From DATEEW01 sp035273665 (GTDB taxonomy: Bacteria > Pseudomonadota > Gammaproteobacteria > Burkholderiales > SG8-39): a stretch of DNA of 44,715 nucleotides. A program made the translations under genes and the position numbers. Positions 1-9,140 of this stretch are shown here, piece after piece. The notes under the pieces were generated by a model, which saw only the letters and a program-made list of their open reading frames with translations, made no database searches and was not told the DNA's origin. The stretch covers positions 1 to 44,715 of the forward strand of contig DATEOW010000166.1 in NCBI GenBank assembly GCA_035273665.1, in the 5' to 3' direction. Each line of letters begins with the position of its first letter. Within the stretch, counting starts at the first letter, position 1.

Positions 1-327
1 GGCCTTCTCTTTACTCGTGAATAAGCCGGTGCACTCGAACACGACGTCGACGTTCAGGTCCTTCCAAGGCAGCTCGGCAGGATTACGCTTGGCGCACACC
101 CGAATGCGATCGCCGTTAACGATGAGGTCTTCACCTTCAACGGCGACGGTGCCGGGAAACTTGCCGTGCGCGGTGTCATAGCGCGTCAAATGCGCATTTG
201 TCTGCGCATTGCCAAGATCGTTAATCGCCACGATCTGAATATCGTGTTTCTTGCCGCCTTCGTAGTGCGCGCGCAAGATATTGCGGCCAATGCGGCCATA
301 ACCGTTAATCGCAACTCGAATCGTCAT
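1..327 (-). CDS. gap: glyceraldehyde-3-phosphate dehydrogenase, type I (N-terminal part)
   Basis: Cytosolic glycolytic enzyme that oxidises glyceraldehyde 3-phosphate to 1,3-bisphosphoglycerate with NAD. The first 109 codons are present; the rest lies beyond the left window edge. The protein begins MTIRVAINGYGRIGRNIL, with the Rossmann GxGxxG at residues 9-14, and continues with the family segment around VAINDLGNAQTNAHLTRYD. A Shine-Dalgarno GGGAG sits just before the ATG at 327. It follows tkt by only 20 bp on the same strand, so the two Calvin/pentose/glycolysis enzymes probably form one transcript. The family is certain; catalytic Cys and His lie outside the window. Confidence 0.95.
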   Translation of the reverse strand, partial: MTIRVAINGYGRIGRNILRAHYEGGKKHDIQIVAINDLGNAQTNAHLTRYDTAHGKFPGTVAVEGEDLIVNGDRIRVCAKRNPAELPWKDLNVDVVFECTGLFTSKEKA

Positions 328-347
328 CTAACGCTCCCGCGAGAAAA

Positions 348-2405
348 CTACAGTACCGATTTCACGGCGTTTGCAACCGCGTCTGCCGTGATACCAAAGA
401 ATTTAAACAAGGCGGGCGCGGGCGCCGATTCACCGAATCGGTCAATACCAACAACCGCGCCTTCCAATCCAACATATTTGCGCCAGAAATCCGTAACGCC
501 CGCTTCTACGGCCACTCGTGGCAGCCCGGGAGTCAACACGCTTTGTCGATAAGCGGCATCCTGCCGGTCGAACACGTCCGTACAAGGCATGGACACCACA
601 CGCGAGGCGATGCCGGCTTGCGCTAGTTGTGCCTGCGCATGCATCGCCAATGGCACTTCGGATCCGGTAGCGATAATGATTGCACGCGCATCGGGTGCAT
701 CGGAGAGCACATAGCCGCCGCGCCGAATGTTGGCGATCGTTTGCGCGTCGCGTTTTTGAAATTCGACGTTCTGCCGGCTGAAAAGCAATGCTGCGGGGCC
801 GTCGAGTCGTTCAATTGAAGCAATCCATGCGACGGCGGATTCGACGGTGTCGCCCGGGCGCCATACATCGAGATTCGGGATGAGGCGCAAGGCGGAAGCA
901 TGTTCGACCGACTGATGCGTCGGGCCGTCTTCACCAAGTCCTATGGAGTCGTGCGTATACACAAAAATGACGCGTGCTTTCATCAACGCCGCCATGCGCA
1001 CGGCGTTGCGGGCATAGTCGGAAAAGGTGAGGAAGGTGCCGCCGTAGGGGATGAAACCGCCGTGCAGCGCGATACCGTTCATCACGGCGCTCATACCGAA
1101 CTCGCGCACGCCGTAATTGATGTAGTTGCCGCCCCCCGTGTGTCCACGGACGGGTTTCGAAAGCGAGCAATTCGTAAGATTCGAACCGGTGAGATCCGCA
1201 GAGCCGCCCAGAAACTCCGGAAGCGCGGGCGTCAGCGCCTCAATCGCAATTTGCGACGCTTTACGCGTTGCAACGGTTTCCGCTTTTGCGTTCACCGCTT
1301 CGATCAAACCTGTCGTTACTTCCGTCCAGTTTGCGGGCAATTTGCCGGTCATGCGCCGCGTGAATTCCGCAGCAAGCTGCGGGAAAGCCTTTGCATAAGC
1401 GTCGAATCGCCGGTCCCATTCGGTTTGCAAGTTAACGCCGGCAGGCCGCGCATCCCAGTTCTTATAAACATCCTGCGGAATTTCAAAGGGGGGATGGTCC
1501 CAGCCAATCGCCTTGCGCGTGAGCGCGATTTCATCTTTGCCCAAAGGGGCGCCGTGCGCGTCGTGCGTGTCGGCTTTATTCGGCGACCCTTTGCCGATCA
1601 CTGTTTTGCAGCAGATGAGTGAAGGACGATCGTTCACCGCTTGAGAAGCGCGAATCGCGGCGTCAACGGCAGCAACATCATGACCATCGACGTCGGCGAC
1701 AACATGCCAGCCGTAAGCTTCGAACCGCTTCGGCGTGTCGTCACCGAACCAAGGTTGCGTATGCCCGTCGATGGAAATCTTGTTGTCGTCCCAAAACGCG
1801 ATGAGCTTGCCTAGACCCAGCACGCCCGCAAGGGCGCAGGATTCATGCGAGATGCCTTCCATCAGACAACCGTCGCCCATGAAGACATAAGTGTAGTGAT
1901 CGATGATGTCGTGACCAGGACGATTGAACTCCGCCGCCAATAGACGTTCGGCCAGCGCCATGCCGACCGCATTGGAAATGCCTTGGCCGAGCGGACCGGT
2001 AGTCGTTTCCACCCCTGGCGCGTAACCGACTTCCGGATGCCCGGGCGTTTGCGAATGCAATTGACGGAAAAGTTTTAATTGCTCGATGGGCAATGCATAG
2101 CCCGTCAGATGCAATAAGGCATAGAGCAGCATCGAGCCGTGTCCGTTTGAAAGCACAAAACGATCTCGGTCGAACCACTTCGGGTCTGCAGGATTGTGTC
2201 GCAGATGATTGCGCCACAAAGCGAGGGAGATCTCTGCCATTCCCATGGGCATGCCGGGGTGGCCGGAATTAGCGGCCTGTACGGCGTCCATCGCCAAGGC
2301 GCGAATAGCGTTCGTCATATCGCGCTGCTGCACAGCGTCGAGGGGAGCGGGTGGCACGGATCGAGTCATGAGGACCGGAGAGGGCTGGAGGGCGTTCGAC
2401 GCCAT
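348..2405 (-). CDS. tkt: transketolase
   Basis: Thiamine-diphosphate enzyme that moves two-carbon units between sugar phosphates in the pentose phosphate pathway. The 685-residue product has the family N-terminal motif SGHPGMPMG near residue 48, the TPP-binding GDG motif at 177-179, and the central pyrimidine-binding and C-terminal domains through residue 685. Typical transketolases are about 660 residues. An internal Met at residue 30 (before TNAIRALAMDAVQ) would give a more usual length, and no start has a strong ribosome site, so the N-terminus is uncertain. gap lies 20 bp downstream. A divergent dehydrogenase gene begins 111 bp upstream. Confidence 0.95.
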   Translation of the reverse strand: MASNALQPSPVLMTRSVPPAPLDAVQQRDMTNAIRALAMDAVQAANSGHPGMPMGMAEISLALWRNHLRHNPADPKWFDRDRFVLSNGHGSMLLYALLHLTGYALPIEQLKLFRQLHSQTPGHPEVGYAPGVETTTGPLGQGISNAVGMALAERLLAAEFNRPGHDIIDHYTYVFMGDGCLMEGISHESCALAGVLGLGKLIAFWDDNKISIDGHTQPWFGDDTPKRFEAYGWHVVADVDGHDVAAVDAAIRASQAVNDRPSLICCKTVIGKGSPNKADTHDAHGAPLGKDEIALTRKAIGWDHPPFEIPQDVYKNWDARPAGVNLQTEWDRRFDAYAKAFPQLAAEFTRRMTGKLPANWTEVTTGLIEAVNAKAETVATRKASQIAIEALTPALPEFLGGSADLTGSNLTNCSLSKPVRGHTGGGNYINYGVREFGMSAVMNGIALHGGFIPYGGTFLTFSDYARNAVRMAALMKARVIFVYTHDSIGLGEDGPTHQSVEHASALRLIPNLDVWRPGDTVESAVAWIASIERLDGPAALLFSRQNVEFQKRDAQTIANIRRGGYVLSDAPDARAIIIATGSEVPLAMHAQAQLAQAGIASRVVSMPCTDVFDRQDAAYRQSVLTPGLPRVAVEAGVTDFWRKYVGLEGAVVGIDRFGESAPAPALFKFFGITADAVANAVKSVL

Positions 2406-2516
2406 CCGGAAAGCGTTGAATTATCGCTGATCGCGGGGGATTTTTCCATCGCAAGGCGCCGATAGCAGGCCTGCTCCTATAATTTGCGGCTGTCCGAATC
2501 AAAGCGATGAGCAAGC

Positions 2517-3377
2517 ATGAAATTAGCCTTTCTGGGTTTAGGGGTAATGGGTTTCCCCATGGCTGGGCATTTGGCCTCCAAGGGCGCTGATGTACGGGTC
2601 TATAACCGCACGGCCGCAAAAGCTGAGGCGTGGTGTGCGAAATACGGTGGCGCCTCCGCCGCGACACCTGCCCGAGCAGCAGAAGAAGCTGACATTGTTT
2701 TCGCCTGCGTGGGCGGGGACGAAGACCTGCGCGCAGTCACACTCGGACCAAAGGGTGCTTTCTCGACAATGCACGGGGATACTATTTTCGTGGACCACAC
2801 CACGACCTCCGCGGCCATTGCCCGCGAGCTCTACAGCACGGCACAAGGCCTCGGCTTTCACTTCCTGGATGCGCCCGTGTCAGGCGGTCAGGTAGGCGCG
2901 GAGCAAGCCAAGTTGACCGTCATGGTCGGTGGGGAGCAGAGAATTTTTGAACGAGCGCGCCCCTATATCGAGTCTTATGCGCGTGCCGTGACGCACATGG
3001 GCCCGGCGGGTTCGGGGCAACTCACGAAGATGGTCAATCAAATCTGTGTGGTGGGCGTGATGCAGGGCTTGGCGGAAGGGATCAACTTCGGTCAGCGCGC
3101 CGGACTCGACATGCATCGGGTGCTGGAGGTTTTGGGCAAAGGTGCGGCAACGTCCTGGCAAATGGAAAACCGCGGCGGCACGATGATCGAAGGCAAATTC
3201 GATTTCGGATTTGCCGCCGATTGGATGCTGAAAGACCTGGAGATCTGTCTGGATGAAGCGGCGCGCAGTGGTGCGGCCCTCGAACAAACGGCACTGATCA
3301 AGAATTACTTTTCTCAGTTGCACGACGCTGGAAAAGGTCGATGGGATTTCTCTGCCTTGATCGACCGACTACGTTGA
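2517..3377 (+). CDS. NAD(P)-dependent beta-hydroxyacid dehydrogenase (GarR/GlxR/MmsB-like)
   Basis: The 286-residue cytosolic oxidoreductase belongs to the 3-hydroxyisobutyrate / tartronate semialdehyde reductase family. The N-terminal Rossmann domain has GxGxxG at residues 7-12. The substrate-binding DAPVSGG stands at 118-124, and the catalytic Lys is K171 in GSGQLTKMVNQ with N174 nearby. The all-alpha C-terminal domain follows. The exact substrate cannot be told: 2-hydroxy-3-oxopropionate, 3-hydroxyisobutyrate or succinic semialdehyde reductase are all possible. A TATAAT hexamer at 2478-2483 is a candidate -10 box, though no good -35 accompanies it. It is transcribed away from tkt and converges on dadA. 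Confidence 0.9.
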   Translation: MKLAFLGLGVMGFPMAGHLASKGADVRVYNRTAAKAEAWCAKYGGASAATPARAAEEADIVFACVGGDEDLRAVTLGPKGAFSTMHGDTIFVDHTTTSAAIARELYSTAQGLGFHFLDAPVSGGQVGAEQAKLTVMVGGEQRIFERARPYIESYARAVTHMGPAGSGQLTKMVNQICVVGVMQGLAEGINFGQRAGLDMHRVLEVLGKGAATSWQMENRGGTMIEGKFDFGFAADWMLKDLEICLDEAARSGAALEQTALIKNYFSQLHDAGKGRWDFSALIDRLR

Positions 3378-3412
3378 CTGAGTGGACTGCATCAGACCGC
3401 TATATTGATCGA

Positions 3413-4708
3413 CTATGCGCCCAAAGATATCGCTCGCGCCGAAGGAAGCGAGTCGATGCCCAAGAAGCTGAAATCCGGTTCCGGATGCACACCATTCATC
3501 ATATCCGCGATGGCGCGTGCCGATCCGCAGGCCATGGTCCAGCCGAGCGTGCCGTGGCCCGTGTTGATGTAAAGATTGGGATAGCGCGTTACGCCAATCA
3601 CCGGAAGATTGCTTGGCGTTGACGGCCGCAAGCCTGTCCAATATTCCGCCTGCTCCCCATGCCCCGCGTGCGGAAACAATTCGAATGTTCGTTTGACCAG
3701 CGCTTCACACCGAACGACATTGAGATCGGTGTTGTAACCGTTGAGCTCCGCGGTGCCCGCCACTCTTAAGCGCTGTCCCAGGCGCGAAAACACAATCTTG
3801 TGCGATTCGTCGGTCAGACTGACCGTGGGCGCCTCGTCGTCGTCTTCCAGAGGAATGGTGATCGAATAGCCCTTCGCCGGATAGACAGGAATATGCAAAC
3901 CAAGCGGGCGAAGCAACAAGGTGGAATAACTCCCCATGCACACTACATAGGCGTCGGCGTTGACCGCCTCTTCTTCACCGGCTTCATCCGAAACGATAAC
4001 ACTTGCAACGCGCCCGCCTTCCGCTTCCAGACGTCGAATGGGACAGTCATAGCGAAAGCGCACGCCGCGATCCTCCGCCATGCACGCGAGCGCCTGGGTG
4101 AATTTCATCGCGTCGCCTGATTCGTCTCCGGCGGTGAACGTGGCACCGACGAGCTTATCGGCGAAGTGACGCAAGGCCGGCTCGATGAGCACAGCGTCTG
4201 CCGGTGTCTTGATCTCGCGCTCTACACCCATTTCGCGCATCAGCGCCGCCTGGCGGCAAGCCAAATCGAAATCCGCTTGCTCCGTATAGAAATGCAAGAT
4301 GCCGCGGGTCAGTTCGTCGTATTGGATACCCGTGGACAGGCGCAGCTCACGCAATTGCGCCCGGCTATAGAGCGCGAGGGCCAGCAAGCGCCGCGTGTTT
4401 CGAATGGTGCGGACCGGAAGGCACTCAAGAAGAAAACGCAAACCCCACAGCCACTGTTGCGCATCGGCGCGCGCGCGGAAGAGCAAAGGCGCGTCTTCCC
4501 GTCCCAACCAGCGCAGAATTTTTTTCGGTGCGTTGGGGTTTGCCCAAGGCTCGGCGTGGCTCACCGAAATCTGCCCGCCGTTGGCAAAACTCGTTTCCAG
4601 CCCCGCCGCGCCTTGGCGTTCGTAAACGGTGACCTCGTGTCCCGCTTGAGAGAGATACCAGGCGCTCGCGGTGCCGATGACTCCGCCGCCCAGTACTGCG
4701 ACTCGCAT
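3413..4708 (-). CDS. dadA: D-amino-acid dehydrogenase, small subunit
   Basis: FAD enzyme of the inner membrane face that deaminates D-amino acids (typically D-alanine) to 2-oxo acids and passes electrons to the respiratory chain. The 431-residue product begins MRVAVLGGGVIGTASAWYLS, with the dinucleotide-binding GxGxxG at 7-12, and ends with the conserved NTGHGTLGWTMACGSARAIADMM segment. Length matches the family (about 430). The ATG at 4708 has GGAG eight bases upstream. The leader holds an unusual four-copy 15-bp repeat (4729-4788). The next gene upstream on the strand encodes an FAH-family hydrolase, so a small amino-acid or organic-acid catabolic unit is possible. No alr (DadX) partner is visible. 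Confidence 0.93.
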   Translation of the reverse strand: MRVAVLGGGVIGTASAWYLSQAGHEVTVYERQGAAGLETSFANGGQISVSHAEPWANPNAPKKILRWLGREDAPLLFRARADAQQWLWGLRFLLECLPVRTIRNTRRLLALALYSRAQLRELRLSTGIQYDELTRGILHFYTEQADFDLACRQAALMREMGVEREIKTPADAVLIEPALRHFADKLVGATFTAGDESGDAMKFTQALACMAEDRGVRFRYDCPIRRLEAEGGRVASVIVSDEAGEEEAVNADAYVVCMGSYSTLLLRPLGLHIPVYPAKGYSITIPLEDDDEAPTVSLTDESHKIVFSRLGQRLRVAGTAELNGYNTDLNVVRCEALVKRTFELFPHAGHGEQAEYWTGLRPSTPSNLPVIGVTRYPNLYINTGHGTLGWTMACGSARAIADMMNGVHPEPDFSFLGIDSLPSARAISLGA

Positions 4709-4728
4709 TTTGCTGACTCCGCTACAGC

Positions 4729-4788
4729 GATGTAACTGCCGACGATGTAACTGCCGACGATGTAACTGCCGACGATGTAACTGCCGAC
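4729..4788. repeat. four perfect tandem copies of a 15-bp unit in the dadA leader
   Basis: The unit GATGTAACTGCCGAC occurs four times head to tail with no mismatch (4729, 4744, 4759, 4774). It lies between the dadA start (4708, minus strand) and the stop of the FAH-family gene (4813). The unit length is a multiple of three, but no gene crosses it. It could be a slippage-prone spacer or a set of protein-binding sites. Confidence 0.95.
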
Positions 4789-4799
4789 TTATGGCAGTT
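4779..4799 (-). terminator. possible hairpin after the FAH-family gene
   Basis: The 7-bp inverted repeat AACTGCC / GGCAGTT (4779-4785 with 4793-4799, 7-base loop) combines the end of the last 15-bp repeat with a reverse copy of its core. It follows the minus-strand stop at 4813. There is no T-run, so intrinsic termination is doubtful. It could also be an operator. Confidence 0.35.
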
Positions 4800-4812
4800 C
4801 ATTTTAGTTCGG

Positions 4813-5658
4813 CTATCTGCTTGCCGCTGCGATTTGTTGACGTTGTTCGCCCAGCCCATCAATGCCCAACATCAACACATCACCGGGTTTTAAATAGAAA
4901 GGCGGCCGCTGGCCCATACCGGATCCAGCCGGCGTTCCTGTGGTGATGATGTCGCCGGGCATCAAGGTCATGTATTGGCTCAGATGGGAAATGATTTGCG
5001 CCACGGTGAAAATCATGCCGTGCGTGCTCCCCGATTGCATCCGTTCGCCGTTGAGATCGAGCCACATCTCGAGTGCCTGAGGATCGGGTACTTCATCGGC
5101 TGTCACGAGCCAAGGACCGATTGGTCCGAAGGTGTCCGCGCCCTTGCCTTTGTCCCACTGACTGGTGACGAATTGCCAGCCGCGTTCTGAAACATCATTC
5201 ACGATGGTGTAGCCGGCGACATAGTCCAGCGCCGCTTCTTCAGAAACGTTCCGTGCGCGGGTGCCGATAACGACGCCCAATTCCACTTCCCAGTCGAGTT
5301 TGGTGGCACCCACCGGTTGCACGATGTCGTCGTTGGGACCGCTGATGCAGGTCGTCGCTTTCATGAATACGACGGGTTCCGGCGGGATGTCCTGGTCCGC
5401 CTCGGCAGCATGATCGGCGTAGTTCAGACCAATGCCGATGAATTTGGTGATGCCGGTATAGGGCACACCATAACGCGGGTCCGTGCGCACGAGCGGTAGC
5501 GATTCGGGCCGAATGCGCCGCAGCTTCGCAAGATTGCGAGGCGCCAACATTTCTTGATCGATGTTGGGAATTACTTCGGACAAGTCGCGCAGCTGACCTT
5601 GGGAATCGATCATGCCCGGCTTTTCATAGCCGTTTTTGCCGTAGCGACACAGTTTCAT
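4813..5658 (-). CDS. fumarylacetoacetate hydrolase family protein
   Basis: The 281-residue product begins MKLCRYGKNGYEKPGMID. Enzymes of this family hydrolyse or decarboxylate acylpyruvates, 2-hydroxyhepta-2,4-diene-1,7-dioates or ureidoglycolate-like substrates using a divalent metal. The catalytic fold is marked by GIGLNYADHAAE, the acidic DWEVELGVVIG segment and the C-terminal GDIITTGTPAGSG. I chose the ATG at 5658 because GGGAG lies just upstream and homologues start here; a frame open to 5871 adds an unlikely leader. Length equals the usual 280-285. dadA follows 104 bp downstream on the same strand. The exact substrate is not decidable. Confidence 0.88.
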   Translation of the reverse strand: MKLCRYGKNGYEKPGMIDSQGQLRDLSEVIPNIDQEMLAPRNLAKLRRIRPESLPLVRTDPRYGVPYTGITKFIGIGLNYADHAAEADQDIPPEPVVFMKATTCISGPNDDIVQPVGATKLDWEVELGVVIGTRARNVSEEAALDYVAGYTIVNDVSERGWQFVTSQWDKGKGADTFGPIGPWLVTADEVPDPQALEMWLDLNGERMQSGSTHGMIFTVAQIISHLSQYMTLMPGDIITTGTPAGSGMGQRPPFYLKPGDVLMLGIDGLGEQRQQIAAASR

Positions 5659-6068
5659 ATTCTTTCTCCCGTGGAAGGAGGCGTTTGGTCTGGACGCTTG
5701 TCTCTTGGAATCACACCCCAAAAGGAAGGAAGGTGTGGATTTGAATTTGCGTCGGCGGCGATTATAACAGCCGAATTGCTGTTTTTTTAGGATTTTCTGC
5801 ATTGCAACAATGACATGCGAAAGCTTGGCCTGCGGAATACAAGTTCGCCTTTGATTTTTGGCTATAAACAATCGAGGGAAGGGTGTGACTTGTTTCCGGC
5901 AAGTGGGGAAATCTCAACGTGACCATTGTCACGACTGCCGTTTTGCGTCACCCGCTGACTCTATGCGTCTGGCATATTCACACGCATAACGAGAACAATC
6001 CTGCTGTACCGGACCGGTGGCTACGTCTGCCACTGGATTAAAGCCGGGAGAAGACGATATTTGTATTA
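5659..6068. other. 410-bp divergent intergenic region
   Basis: This spacer lies between the FAH-family gene (minus) and the DUF1631 gene (plus). It should hold both promoters. I see AT-rich patches (around 5760-5800 and 5855-5875) and no convincing gene, long repeat or consensus sigma-70 pair. A short open frame on the minus strand (5929-6189) has no family features. Confidence 0.5.
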
Positions 6069-8423
6069 ATGGCCGAACCGAGCGCGGAGTACACCGCCCT
6101 CGCCGCGGGCGCGGCGGGCCGTTCGACCGGGCTGAAGAATATGGAAAATTTTTTAACTGGTGCGGCGCAGACAGCCGACACTCGCCCACGTCCCTCGACT
6201 GAGTCGAAGGCGCTACTCAGTCAATGCAAGGAACTGGCTCGCGCTCGCTTGAGCCGAATCATTTCTGAGGCGCTCGATAAGGTTGAAAACGACCTCTTTA
6301 CGCTGGCCGATAACACCGCTTCGCGCACCGAACAACAGGTGTTGCTTGAGGCGATGGCGCAAGTGAAACAGTATCGCGGCGACATTGCCGGGGCGTTCGA
6401 TCAGTGTTTCCTGGATATCTTCGATCGCCGCCTGAACGCAAAGCGCGAAGCGCTTAGCCAAACTCAGAATCTGACGCTTGAAGACCTCTCTCTCGTCGGG
6501 GACGACGCCATCGAGGAAAAACTGGCGATCAACGAACTCGCGCGCAAAACGCGAAACGGCCTGGACCCCGATCAAGTCATGGGTATTCGCGCACGCTTCG
6601 GTCATCTGCTGGCTCAGGAAGCGCTGGACGATGACTCGAACCCCCTGTCCGCCGAAGTGATCTTTGAAGCACTGAAGCAAGCGTGCGCAAAAATCCCCGG
6701 TGAGTTCGCGGTAAAGCGCTCACTGCTCAATGCCTTTCAGCCTTATGTCGCCGCCGGCATGCGAAACATGTACGCCGATGTGAATCAAAACTTGATCGCT
6801 CATCACATTCTTCCGCGCATCAAGCATCAAGTGCAGCGGTCGCATGCGCCCCTGCACGCCAGCCAGCAAATGGGCTTAAGCCAAATGCTCGCAAACAGTC
6901 AGGCAATGGGAACGAGTCAAGGCATGGGCATGCCCGGAATCGCAGGTGTGCCGGGTGCCATGGGTATGGGCATGGGCAACATGGCCATGTCCGGCCAAGT
7001 CGATTTATCCGCGCTTCTCGCCAGCGTGCTGAGCGGGCCGCCCGGCGCCCGTCAGCAAGTGGCAATGATGATGTCGGACCCCTCGCGTTACTCGCTGGAC
7101 AATGCGATGGCGACGCCGGCAACGCCCGCATTGGTGAATTCGCTTTCGCAATTGCAGGCCAACGTTGCCGCCGGCATGTACGAGGGGCATGCCGATTATC
7201 TAGCCGCGCTCGATCAGCAGGTGCGCAGCCAAAGCCATCCGCTCGATCAGCTGACCATAGAATTAGTGACGATGGTGTTCGACTACATCCTCGACGACAA
7301 GGATGTGCCGGAAACGGTGAAAGGCGAAATTTCGCGTTTGCAGATCGTCGCTGTAAAAGCCGCGCTGCTGGATCGCACCTTCTTCGCCCGCCGTCAGCAT
7401 CCGATGCGTCAATTGCTCGACCGCATTGCGGGCGCCGCGCAAGACCCGGAGATCGATACCCGTCCGGAATCGCGATTCATCGGCGATCTGCGCGGGATTA
7501 CCGCTCGTACCATTGAGCGATTCGACGATGATCTGGACGTGTTCCGCGTGGCCTTGGAAGAACTCGAACAAGCGATTTCCAATACCACAGCCGTGCAGCG
7601 CAACCAAGTGGAAACCGCTTCGGTTAAGTTGGTGCGAGAGGAAGAACGCGAAGCCGCACACACCACCGCGATGGCCGAAATTCGCAAGCGCCTGACCCGC
7701 AAAACGCCTGGCTTCGTGAGGGAGTTTCTCTACGAGTGGTGGAGCCAGGTTCTTGTCGAAGCACGCGTGAATGAACGTCAAGGGGACGATTCATGGGACC
7801 AGCGTCTGGGAATCGTGGAGGCGCTCGTATGGAGCGTCTCTCCGCTTAAAACAGCCGAAGTACAGAAACTGGCGTCGATGCTTCCTGGCTTGATGCGGAG
7901 TGTATTGCGCGGCATGAATGCAATCGAAATGGCCGCCGACGCAAGACATCTGTTCTTCACTCAATTGATGCAGACGCATACTTCCGCCATCAACACGGCT
8001 AAGGCATTGTCTCGTTCCGGCGAAATGACGATTAAAGAGCTCAACGAGTCAACCGCCGAAATAGAGTCCGAAGAAGCGCCGGAACAAGAGCCGATGGCGC
8101 AAAGTGCACCGGTGGACACGGTCAGCGGTTTTGACGCGGGTGATCTCTATTTGCACTCTGTTAAGTCCCTGGAACGCGGTTCAGTCGTGGAGTTCGTGGA
8201 CGGCGAGACGATCATACGGTCGAAGCTATCCTGGATCAGTCCGAAGCACACCATTCTGCTTTTCACTTCGAGCACCGGCGCGGCGAAGCAATACAGCCCC
8301 ACGGCCCTCGCAGAAGCATTAAAAACCGGCAAAGTCCGGATCGTCGAAGAGGTCGAAGCATTGATCGACCGAGTCGTCGGTGCGATTGTGAACGAGCAAG
8401 CCGCACAGCCGACGGTGCAGTGA
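6069..8423 (+). CDS. DUF1631 family protein
   Basis: The 784-residue cytosolic protein matches the DUF1631 family, which is common in beta- and gammaproteobacteria and has no established function. Visible features are an alpha-helical N-terminal half, a Met/Gly/Gln-rich low-complexity stretch at about residues 262-312 (repeated QxMG and MGMGMG units), a second helical half and an acidic linker near 660-680. A small C-terminal domain starting about 690 contains the SLERGSVVEF and KLSWISPKHTILLF segments typical of the family end. The Met at residue 25 (6141) is an alternative start; neither start has a strong ribosome site. The gene stands alone between convergent and divergent neighbours. Confidence 0.85.
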   Translation: MAEPSAEYTALAAGAAGRSTGLKNMENFLTGAAQTADTRPRPSTESKALLSQCKELARARLSRIISEALDKVENDLFTLADNTASRTEQQVLLEAMAQVKQYRGDIAGAFDQCFLDIFDRRLNAKREALSQTQNLTLEDLSLVGDDAIEEKLAINELARKTRNGLDPDQVMGIRARFGHLLAQEALDDDSNPLSAEVIFEALKQACAKIPGEFAVKRSLLNAFQPYVAAGMRNMYADVNQNLIAHHILPRIKHQVQRSHAPLHASQQMGLSQMLANSQAMGTSQGMGMPGIAGVPGAMGMGMGNMAMSGQVDLSALLASVLSGPPGARQQVAMMMSDPSRYSLDNAMATPATPALVNSLSQLQANVAAGMYEGHADYLAALDQQVRSQSHPLDQLTIELVTMVFDYILDDKDVPETVKGEISRLQIVAVKAALLDRTFFARRQHPMRQLLDRIAGAAQDPEIDTRPESRFIGDLRGITARTIERFDDDLDVFRVALEELEQAISNTTAVQRNQVETASVKLVREEEREAAHTTAMAEIRKRLTRKTPGFVREFLYEWWSQVLVEARVNERQGDDSWDQRLGIVEALVWSVSPLKTAEVQKLASMLPGLMRSVLRGMNAIEMAADARHLFFTQLMQTHTSAINTAKALSRSGEMTIKELNESTAEIESEEAPEQEPMAQSAPVDTVSGFDAGDLYLHSVKSLERGSVVEFVDGETIIRSKLSWISPKHTILLFTSSTGAAKQYSPTALAEALKTGKVRIVEEVEALIDRVVGAIVNEQAAQPTVQ

Positions 8424-8426
8424 GAC

Positions 8427-9140
8427 TCAGCCATCGAGCCGCTCGCTCAGCCATTCGCCCGCATGTGTGAGCATGTCGGGCGAAATCTGGTGAGCGGTTG
8501 GGTATTCCCGGTAGACCAAATCGACCTCCAGGCCGAATAAAAACTCTCTGCTCGAACGGGCTCTGCCGATGGGCACCACATCGTCGTGCAAGCCGTGTCC
8601 CATAAAAATCTTCGCGCCTCGAATCGTCTCAGCCTGTGCAATGCTGCCGCCGAGTTCGCGCATTACCCGACCACTCAAGGCAAGCGTGCCGCGGACACGT
8701 TCAGGAATCGTCAAGGCAAGGGAAAGCGCCAAGGTTGCGCCCTGACTAAAGCCGAGGACGAACACCTTGCTCGGGTCGATGGCGTGTGCATCGATCATTT
8801 CATCGATGAAACGTGCCACTCGGTTGCGGCTTTGACGCTCTTCTCCCTCATGCACGATCGGGCCACCGGCGGTATGCGCTACTCGGTACCACCCATATGC
8901 GCCTGCGTCGACGCGAAGCGGTCCGCGAACACTTGCAATATGAATACGCTCGTCGAGATAAGGCACGAGGCCCAACAGGTCCCCTTCATTGGCGCCAAAG
9001 CCATGGAGCATGACCAATAACGCGGGCGGTCCAGGCATGCCTCGCCGGGCATGAACGAATTCATAACTCAGCGCCGCGTCATGGTTGACCGCGCTCTCAC
9101 CAATACCAAGATTCCAGACGCCGGGTGGCGTTGCGCTCAT
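8427..9140 (-). CDS. phospholipase/carboxylesterase family alpha/beta hydrolase
   Basis: The 237-residue cytosolic hydrolase is related to the carboxylesterase/acyl-protein thioesterase family. It shows MLHGFGANEGD as the oxyanion region near 44-54, the nucleophile elbow GFSQG at 130-134 (Ser132), a later GHGLHDDVVPI segment with the acid, and the catalytic His in PTAHQIS. The start at 9140 is chosen because its ATG overlaps the stop of the upstream thioredoxin-like gene as ATGA, a sign of translational coupling; an upstream in-frame start at 9167 would overlap that gene by 31 bp. The substrate is unknown. It converges on the DUF1631 gene with a 3-bp gap. Confidence 0.88.
   Translation of the reverse strand: MSATPPGVWNLGIGESAVNHDAALSYEFVHARRGMPGPPALLVMLHGFGANEGDLLGLVPYLDERIHIASVRGPLRVDAGAYGWYRVAHTAGGPIVHEGEERQSRNRVARFIDEMIDAHAIDPSKVFVLGFSQGATLALSLALTIPERVRGTLALSGRVMRELGGSIAQAETIRGAKIFMGHGLHDDVVPIGRARSSREFLFGLEVDLVYREYPTAHQISPDMLTHAGEWLSERLDG

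Noticed and set aside
900..1622. A 240-codon plus-strand frame opposite tkt
   Set aside because: Shadow of transketolase codons, with no start signal or family similarity.
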